Shown: piece after piece, positions 8,832 to 15,700 of the stretch
Layout: each line of letters begins with the position of its first letter
Numbering within the stretch: the stretch's first letter is position 1
Assembly (NCBI RefSeq): GCF_014836935.1
Contig: NZ_JACSPW010000001.1
Coordinates: forward strand, 124,001-188,000
Length of the DNA: 64,000 nt
Direction: 5' to 3'
Source: Solibacillus merdavium
Lineage (GTDB): Bacteria; Bacillota; Bacilli; Bacillales_A; Planococcaceae
Program-made: the position numbers and the translations under genes
The notes under the pieces: model-generated
Seen by the model: only the letters and a program-made list of their open reading frames with translations
Told to the model about the DNA's origin: nothing
The model's database searches: none

Positions 8832-8916
8832 AGTTCACTGCAGTTCAAGATATGAGATAATCTGGAAAGACACGTGAATACAGATTGTGCTTATTTTTAG
8901 CAACATCTATAACAAT

Positions 8917-8956
8917 GATAGCCACCAAGCAAATCTACTTGGTGGCTATCGTTTCC
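8917..8956. terminator. Hairpin terminator between spoVIF and yjcF
   Basis: A 13-bp perfect stem, GATAGCCACCAAG with CTTGGTGGCTATC, separated by seven bases, between convergent genes. The T-run after it is short, so efficiency is uncertain, but its position suits both strands. Confidence 0.75.
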
Positions 8957-9001
8957 TATAAATAGATATAACATATCATATGGAAAGAATAATACAATCT
9001 T

Positions 9002-9430
9002 TTAAATACTCTTTTCCATGGCACGATGCGGAATGCCGGCGTCCATGAACTCAGGAGAAATTACAGCGAACTCCAACTTTTCGTAGAAAGGTACGGCATA
9101 GCTTTGAGCATTAAGCTTAAGCTTTTTAAATGCTGCATTTTTTGCATATTCTTCCACTGCCTGCATAATTAATACACCGAGGCGCTTCCCTCGATAGCTA
9201 TTCAAAACACATACTCGCTCCACCTTGCCAACTTTTGGCTCGATTTCACGTAGACGCGCTGTAGCAATCGTATTTTCACCTTCATTTACAAGAAAGTGGA
9301 TGGCTGTTTCATCATATTCGTCTATTTCTAAGCTTAGTGGAACACCTTGCTCTTTGACGAAAACTTCTTTCCGTAAAGCATATGCGCGTTCACGGTCTTC
9401 GTCAGTTGTTACTAACTTTACTTCAAACAC
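9002..9430 (-). CDS. yjcF: GNAT-family N-acetyltransferase (YjcF-like)
   Basis: 142 residues with the GNAT acetyl-CoA site: VERVCVLNSYRGKRLGVLIMQ contains the R/Q-x-x-G-x-G/A-type loop (RGKRLG), followed by an AQSYAVPFYEKLEF segment typical of the C-terminal strand. It acetylates an unknown amine. It lies three bases after the yjcG stop, so the two are co-transcribed, as in B. subtilis. No special feature in the start region. Confidence 0.9.
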   Translation of the reverse strand: MFEVKLVTTDEDRERAYALRKEVFVKEQGVPLSLEIDEYDETAIHFLVNEGENTIATARLREIEPKVGKVERVCVLNSYRGKRLGVLIMQAVEEYAKNAAFKKLKLNAQSYAVPFYEKLEFAVISPEFMDAGIPHRAMEKSI

Positions 9431-9433
9431 GTA

Positions 9434-9955
9434 TTACTCAGCTCCAGTCAATTTGTATGTTTCATAAGTTGTCCATGAGCCATCTTCTAATTGGTACAGT
9501 AAATGGAAACGATCGATTACATCCTTTTCATCAACACCTACCATGCGCAGCTGACCATAAACATCATCATGTTCGGAAGCGCTCAACTTTTGTGCAATTG
9601 TAATATGTGGTACAAAGACATGCTTTGGCGCACCAAAATTGATTTTTTCTTGAATCAGCTTTTGAATGTTTTCCAATTGCGGTGTTGGATCAATTCGGAA
9701 AAAAATCGTATTCGTAATAGGGTAAAATGAACTGATTCGTGAAGCATGAATTTGTAAAGGGGCAAATTGTGATGCCACCTGCTGTAAATTGCTGGATATT
9801 TGATCCATTTGGGCTTCATCCGCATCAAATGCATCTTTCAAAGTAATGTGAGGTGTAATTAACGCATAATGTGGGTCATAACGTTTGCGATAAGTGTTCG
9901 CTAAATCTTGTATTTTCTTAGATGGAAAAGCAACAATACCATATTTCAAATTCAT
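9434..9955 (-). CDS. yjcG: 2H phosphoesterase / 2'-5' RNA ligase superfamily protein (YjcG)
   Basis: 173 residues. Two H-x-T-x motifs, HITL (about residues 37-40) and HITI (about 122-125), are intact and define the 2H phosphoesterase superfamily that acts on 2'-5' or cyclic phosphodiester bonds. The natural substrate of YjcG is unknown. The start ATG is followed by NLKYGIVAFPSK, the usual N-terminus. First gene of the yjcG-yjcF pair. Confidence 0.93.
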   Translation of the reverse strand: MNLKYGIVAFPSKKIQDLANTYRKRYDPHYALITPHITLKDAFDADEAQMDQISSNLQQVASQFAPLQIHASRISSFYPITNTIFFRIDPTPQLENIQKLIQEKINFGAPKHVFVPHITIAQKLSASEHDDVYGQLRMVGVDEKDVIDRFHLLYQLEDGSWTTYETYKLTGAE

Positions 9956-10118
9956 TACCCCCTAGAAAATTATTCAAATTTTATCAGCCTTTAGGTGCCC
10001 AATTTTCCCTTGGGAAATTTTTTCAGTAAATTAAAAAAACTGGACATTAATACCCCGTAGGCGCAATTGATATAAGTATAACAGAAAAAACTATGAATAA
10101 ACATTTAAGAACCCATTA

Positions 10119-10838
10119 TTATCCGAAAATTTCAATTAATGCGCGTTTTAAATCGGGCTTCCAATATGTCCATGTATGATTGCCATCGAATTCATCATAA
10201 AAGGTCTCAATCCCATGGTTTATCAACAATTGGTGAAGTTCACGGTTTGGTGTCAGAAAATCTTTGACGGTATTATCTTTTAAAGTCACTTTATCTTCTT
10301 GTAGTCCGATAATATGGTACACCGAAAGAAAATTGATGTTGTTTGCACTGCGAACAGCTTGTAATACATATTCATCTACATAAGGCGATTGCAAAGCAGC
10401 TTTACCGAAAATATTTGGATAATGGATAGCAGTCATTAATGAAATCGTTGCAGCCATGGAATCTCCGATTAAAGCGCGCCCGCCACCTATTTGTGCCGTT
10501 GAGTACTCTTCGTCTAAGTAAGGCACAAGCTCATGCGCCAAAAATCGCATATATGCTTCAAATTGGTCGCCTGTTGGAGTATATTTTCGCTTACGATCCA
10601 CATAATTTTTGTATGGGACACCGACGATAATTGTATTTTCGATAATATAGCCATCTATTAGTTCGTCCGCTAAACGTGGTATGCCACCAAGCTGGAAGTA
10701 ATCTTTACCATCGGAAGCGATTAAGATGTTATATTCGTACAGTGGAGAATAGTTTGCTGGAATATAAATTAACAGCTCCAACTCCTCGTTTAATGCCTTG
10801 CTAAAAAAAGCAACGTCTTTTACTGTGCCTTTTTCCAA
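10119..10838 (-). CDS. yjcH: Esterase, alpha/beta hydrolase (YjcH-like)
   Basis: About 239 residues related to esterase D / enterochelin-esterase-like hydrolases. The nucleophile elbow GDSMA (LIGDSMAATIS) and a C-terminal FDGNHTWTYW with the likely catalytic His are visible. TTG 10838 is favoured because AGGGG lies eight bases upstream; GTG 10847 in the same frame overlaps that site. Cytoplasmic, no signal peptide. Substrate unknown. It is separated from yjcG by about 160 bases without a clear gene. Confidence 0.88.
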   Translation of the reverse strand: MEKGTVKDVAFFSKALNEELELLIYIPANYSPLYEYNILIASDGKDYFQLGGIPRLADELIDGYIIENTIIVGVPYKNYVDRKRKYTPTGDQFEAYMRFLAHELVPYLDEEYSTAQIGGGRALIGDSMAATISLMTAIHYPNIFGKAALQSPYVDEYVLQAVRSANNINFLSVYHIIGLQEDKVTLKDNTVKDFLTPNRELHQLLINHGIETFYDEFDGNHTWTYWKPDLKRALIEIFG

Positions 10839-10957
10839 AGTTGTCACCCCTGTCTATTGATGTATTCAAAATTGTATCATAAAGAAAAATAAAGGTGTAA
10901 TATAGAGGGTAGACAAGTGAATGGGCGCTTAATATAAATAAAGGTGAGGATATATTT

Positions 10958-11539
10958 ATGCATAATAAAAGAATTCGTGTACATTCAGATGAAGTGACGA
11001 AAGCTACACATGACGCTCTAGAACGCCGCCATGTAACTATTGAAGATATTGCTGAAATCGTTTATACGATGCAATCCCCATATAATGAAGGTTTAACGAT
11101 TGAACATTGTATTCAGTCGGTTGAACGTGTGCTAACTAAACGTGAAGTACAGCATGCGGTCTTAGTCGGAATAGAACTTGATGAACTAGCCGAAAAAAGG
11201 TTATTATCTGCGCCGCTTCAAGCTATAATTGAATCAGATGAAGGGTTGTTTGGGGTGGATGAAACACTGGCATTAGGTTCTGTATTTACTTATGGAAGCA
11301 TTGCGGTGACAACATTCGGTCATTTAGATAAGCAAAAGATCGGTATTATTGAGAAGCTTGATACAAAGGCTGGGGAATCAGTTAATACATTTTTGGATGA
11401 TTTAGTTGGAAGTATTGCGGCTTGTGCAGCATCACGCCTGGCACACCGTATGCGCGATTTAGAAGAAGAAGGCGGGACATTTGCAGATATTCCCCCGGTT
11501 GAATTAGGACCTGCACCAAAGTTGAACACGGAGATATAG
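10958..11539 (+). CDS. pgpA: Phosphatidylglycerophosphatase A family protein (YutG-like)
   Basis: 193 residues, no membrane segment. The N-terminal part (RHVTIEDIAEIVY, KREVQHAVL) and the C-terminal GESVNTFLDDLVGSIAACAASRLAH block are characteristic of the YutG branch of the PgpA family, which dephosphorylates phosphatidylglycerophosphate or a related phosphate ester. Ribosome site AAGGTGAGG precedes the ATG. It is followed 20 bases later by the thermonuclease gene on the same strand. Enzymatic activity of this soluble branch is less certain than for the membrane-bound E. coli enzyme. Confidence 0.85.
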   Translation: MHNKRIRVHSDEVTKATHDALERRHVTIEDIAEIVYTMQSPYNEGLTIEHCIQSVERVLTKREVQHAVLVGIELDELAEKRLLSAPLQAIIESDEGLFGVDETLALGSVFTYGSIAVTTFGHLDKQKIGIIEKLDTKAGESVNTFLDDLVGSIAACAASRLAHRMRDLEEEGGTFADIPPVELGPAPKLNTEI

Positions 11540-11559
11540 AAAGGGTTTAAACGATAACA

Positions 11560-12195
11560 ATGGAATTAAAAGATATTAAAACGCTCATTACGAGTGGAAC
11601 AATCATTTTAGCAGTAGGGTTATATTTAGTATTCAGCGAACCGAAGCAAGAGACAGAGCAGACAGATTCACCGGCAATTACAGAGCAAAATAGTGCATAT
11701 AACATTACACCTGAAATGGTAATGGACAAAACAGGGAAACAACTGGTTGATGTGAAGTTTTTAAATGCTAATGACGGAGATACATTCAATGTTGAAATTG
11801 ATGGTAAAACAGAGCGAGTGCGCTTACTTATGATCGATACACCTGAAATGAACTATAATAAAGGCGAACCGATGCCATATGCTGAAGAAGCGAAGGCACG
11901 TACTACCGCGTTATTGGAAAAGGCGGATTCAGTTCAGCTATTGTTCGACAAAGGTCCAGAAACGGATAATTATGACCGGCTGTTAGCATACGCATTTGTT
12001 GATAATATCAGCTTGCATGAAGTTTTATTAAGTGAAGGCCTTGCTGCAGTGCGTTATGTAAATAAACCGAACGATACATTGGAAAAAGAGCTGCTGGAAA
12101 TTCAACAACAGGCTGAACAGAAAAAACTCAATATTTGGGCCCACGACAATTACTTACAGCATGACGGATTTCATCCAGAAGAAGTGAGTAAGTAA
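11560..12195 (+). CDS. Secreted or membrane-anchored thermonuclease (SNase, YncB-like)
   Basis: 211 residues: an N-terminal hydrophobic anchor (IILAVGLYLVF, about 14-24), a Thr/Glu-rich linker, and a staphylococcal-nuclease domain from about 60. Catalytic features are intact: NDGDTF (Ca2+ Asp), RVRLLMIDTPE (Arg, Asp, Glu) and the later DRLLAYAFV Arg. It should hydrolyse extracellular DNA/RNA with Ca2+. The AAAGGG site is 14 bases from ATG 11560 but eight from an in-frame ATA at 11554, so the true start is slightly uncertain. A strong terminator follows. Confidence 0.93.
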   Translation: MELKDIKTLITSGTIILAVGLYLVFSEPKQETEQTDSPAITEQNSAYNITPEMVMDKTGKQLVDVKFLNANDGDTFNVEIDGKTERVRLLMIDTPEMNYNKGEPMPYAEEAKARTTALLEKADSVQLLFDKGPETDNYDRLLAYAFVDNISLHEVLLSEGLAAVRYVNKPNDTLEKELLEIQQQAEQKKLNIWAHDNYLQHDGFHPEEVSK

Positions 12196-12217
12196 ATAGA
12201 TTTCTCTTAAAAAAATT

Positions 12218-12265
12218 GACTATATGCAAATCGAGAAGGTTCGATTTGCATAAGTCTTTTTTTAT
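12218..12265 (+). terminator. Rho-independent terminator after thermonuclease gene
   Basis: GACTATATGCAAATCGA pairs with TCGATTTGCATAAGTC around a six-base loop with one bulge, followed by a TTTTTTT run. It isolates the downstream riboswitch operon from the thermonuclease gene. Confidence 0.9.
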
Positions 12266-12314
12266 TTACAGTGGAAACAATTTTTGAAAAATATATTTGT
12301 TCTCTCGAAACATT

Positions 12315-12343
12315 TTGAAGATTTGGAAGTGATATGGTACACT
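12315..12343 (+). promoter_or_regulatory. Sigma-A promoter of the cobalamin operon
   Basis: TTGAAG (12315-12320) and TACACT (12338-12343) with an exact 17-base spacer. Transcription would begin about 12350, just ahead of the riboswitch aptamer at 12371. Confidence 0.7.
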
Positions 12344-12370
12344 CATTGTTATGTGAATAAGGATTGCAGA

Positions 12371-12541
12371 ATAAAGGTGCTCAATTTGAGCTTAAAAGGG
12401 AATTCGGTGAAAAACCGAAGCTGTTTCCGCAACTGTAAATGTAGACGACCACAGAGTATACCACTGTCGAATGAAGAAAAATGCTTCTAGTAGATGGGAA
12501 GGTTCTGAATGGGATACATGAGCCAGGAGACCTACCTTTAT
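12371..12541 (+). promoter_or_regulatory. Cobalamin (B12) riboswitch aptamer
   Basis: Canonical AdoCbl-class elements occur in order: closing stem ATAAAGGT (12371-12378) pairing with ACCTTTAT (12534-12541); AAAAGGGAA followed by CGGTGAAAAACCG; the GCTGTTTCCGCAACTGTAA core; a CCACTG arm; ATGGGAAGG; and the B12 box AGCCAGGAGACCTACC (12521-12536). It lies in the leader of the 1968-residue surface protein gene and upstream of an intrinsic terminator, so the expected action is transcription termination when cobalamin binds. Confidence 0.96.
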
Positions 12542-12550
12542 TTTATCGTA

Positions 12551-12681
12551 TTAACTCTCTTCGGAAGCTAGGAGAACTTACGGCAAATAGACGGGCAGGT
12601 ATATTTTATACCCTTTTTTTCTGTTGTTTACCGGTGTTTCTCTAAATGGAGAAGCACCGTTTTTTTGTTGTAGAGAGTTAA
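12551..12681 (+). promoter_or_regulatory. Expression platform enclosed by a 10-bp complementary pair
   Basis: TTAACTCTCT (12551-12560) is perfectly complementary to AGAGAGTTAA (12672-12681). The enclosed region holds a second B12-box-like string (AGCTAGGAGAACTTACGG, 12566-12583), a weak GGTATA/TATACC hairpin with a T-run (12598-12619), and the strong terminator at 12632. What the long-range stem does is unknown; it could act as an antiterminator or hold the terminator together. Confidence 0.5.
12632..12667 (+). terminator. Riboswitch-controlled intrinsic terminator
   Basis: CGGTGTTTCTC pairs with GAGAAGCACCG (one G-T wobble) around a six-base loop, followed directly by TTTTTTT. Located 91 bases after the aptamer and 57 before the first start codon, the usual place for a riboswitch terminator. 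Confidence 0.88.
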
Positions 12682-12723
12682 GAGCAAAAACATTCACTAT
12701 AACAAAATAGGAGGTTTTTGTAA

Positions 12724-15700
12724 GTGAAAATTTATAAAAAGTGGTTAAGTATTGCGATTATATTCATATTGTCATTTTCGCTATTATCACCCGCTGCAAT
12801 CGTGAAAGGGCAAGGATTTGAAGCAGAAGAATCAAATGCCACTTCTAGTACATACAACCATGATGAACAGAGTCTTCACCCTAATGATGAGACGTCAAAG
12901 AATGCACCTTCATTACCGACAACGAGTGACAGTGCGCAAATCAATTCCTCAAACTTATCTGAAGTTCTCCCTTCAGGCTATGTGACGGTATCAGTAGAAA
13001 AATTTACACTTGGACAAGGATATGCAATTGACCCCATCCAAGTTCCTTTTTATGAAGGGGAAATGGCAGGACAAGTAGTTGCCAGAGTACTTGGAAGTGG
13101 TAACTATAATAATGGTATGGATGAAGAAAATATCTCATACCTTGCGAATATTAAAGATGCAGAAAGCACTGTTAATATTCCGACATATATTCAGAAGGAA
13201 ATTTTGAAAAGCGGTTCTACAATAGGAGCGAGAACTAACAGCGACTGGCTTGGACAGTTTGACTATACCGATATGTCAGGCTGGATGTATACTGCCAATC
13301 ATAAATTGCCGGATGTAGGTATGAGTGAATATGAAGTTACAGACGGAAGTGTAATTCGGTTACAGTTTACAGTATACGGTTACGGTGGTGACCTTGGTTT
13401 TAGTTTTGAATTACCCTATATCGAAGTCGCTAACAAAGACAGGCTTACAGCAAAGGTTGCCGAAATTAATAGTAATCCGGATAAAGGAGTAATTTTAGCT
13501 AATCAAAGTGTAAAATCTGCCTACGACGCTGCTTATGAACAGTTAAAAGATATGGAAAGCAGTCAAACAAATATTGATGACGCTTTAAAACAATTAGAAG
13601 CTGCTCTTGAGGGGCAAGTAGATGTAATAATAACTGATAAAACTGTATTACAAACAGCAGTTAATACTGCTGAAGTAAATAAAGATTCAGTAAAAATAAG
13701 CTCTAATGGCAAAGATGTGGAACCTATAGAGTATTGGGTTACTCAAGCCGAGTTTGACGCTTATACAAATATCATTGTTTCTGCACAACAGCTTATTGCA
13801 GATCAAGCAGTAATTCAAGATACTATCGATGCTAAAGTTTTGGCACTAAATCAAGCAACAGATTCATTTAATGCAGTAAAAAAAGAAGGATTAAAAAATG
13901 CTGTACCTACAGTAAATGAAGTGAAATTCACTATTGCACCAAAGACCGTTACATTCAAGCTTTTTGATGCTAACAATCAGGAAGTAAATATCGGAACTGG
14001 TGTTGTAGGTACGTATAAAGTATATACAGCAAATTTACAAGCCGGTGATTACCGTTATGAAGGTTTTGACAGCAGCGAGAAAAGTGTTGGTGGTGGTAAA
14101 CTAACTGTTACAACTGAACCAAAGCAGGAATATCAGTTCCGTCAGCTTAATTTTAAGGCAACCAACACAAACTGGAAAGTCGGAAATGACTATACCATTA
14201 AAGTAGGCCTGGATAGCTACGACGACACGTCATTAAAGTTTGGTGATGAACTGTCAAGTGGTCACATACCTGTATTAGGTCTCACAGGAAAAACATACTT
14301 TTACTCTTTTGAACCTATTTCAACACACAAGGAATACACAGCTCTAAAAAATAGTATTACAGTAACAATTGCAGGATCGGCACAATCAATTAGCGGGTCC
14401 ATTCCTTTTTCAGGGAATGTAACATTCACAGTACCTCTGGAAGCGGAATTGTTTTTAGGACGAAAAATTAAACATTTCATTTCATTTGAAGAAATTAAGC
14501 CTGAAGGTGAAGCGACTGTAAATAGTAATGGAACAAAAACATTTTCGTACAAGCTTGCTAACAATGGGCAATATAACTACCGTGTTAGCCAAGAAGGAAA
14601 ACTTACAAATACAGGTATATTTACAGCCAACGCACAAAATGCTGCCTTGGAAGTCACACAAAAGCAGCTGGATATTTTATCACCGAGAGCAGTCTTAAAT
14701 AAAGGTACACATTTCGAGGGGAATATTTATCTAAATATCAACGAACAAAACCATTTAAAATTAAGTCAAGGCGATAACTTTAAATTGCTTCCTCTTCGTA
14801 GTTGGCAAGCTCTAATAGATGGCATTACGAACTACTTCTTCGAGCCTGATTTTAACTATGAAATCATTACAGGTAATGACGTAGTTGAAATTGAGCCTGG
14901 AAAACCAGGGAGCTATGCCATAGTAAAAGCAATAAAAAATGGGACAGCTATTGTAAAAGTTACGTACGATGCTCTGAAGGTTAATGGTTCAACAGATATT
15001 AAAGCGGCAGATGATGCGTATAGCGCCATTTGGCCAGAAAATGTCGGTGTATTCGTAGTAACTGTTGGTCAAGGTAAAACAGGTATTTCAACAGGAATTG
15101 AAAGTAATAAAGAACGTAATCAAAAGGCAAATGAAAAAAAGGTAAATAACCTTCAAAACGGCATTTATGATGCAGATATTGATAGTGTTTACTATGTTAA
15201 AGGTGAGCCGGGAGCGTTTTTCAAATTTACGCCAACTGCCAATAGTACAGTAAGTATTTTACGCCCTGAAATTAATCATGCAGCAGGTACTGTTTCTTAT
15301 GGCAATGCTGAATTTTCAACAGAAAATATAACGTTAAACGAAGATGGTTCTTATACGGTATTACTAACTGAAGGACGTAATATAGTTAAAGTTGAGAAGG
15401 ACGGTAAGGCTGAATATCATGTAATGACTGCGCGTCCGCTTGACATAACAATTGAGAATGTTACAAATCCTAATGGGGAAATTGCAGCAGGAGATAAAGT
15501 GAAAGTTACATTTAAAGGTATTTCTTTCCCGGCCAACAAATTATCAGGAATATATAATTTCCGTGGTCAATTAAAATACCTAGGTGGAAATAATCATACA
15601 TCCATTGTTGGTCAAGCAGTTCAATATAATATGACAACAATTGGAAACAGTATAACTTTTACAATTCCAGAAGACTATGAGGGCGAATACAGTTTGCATG

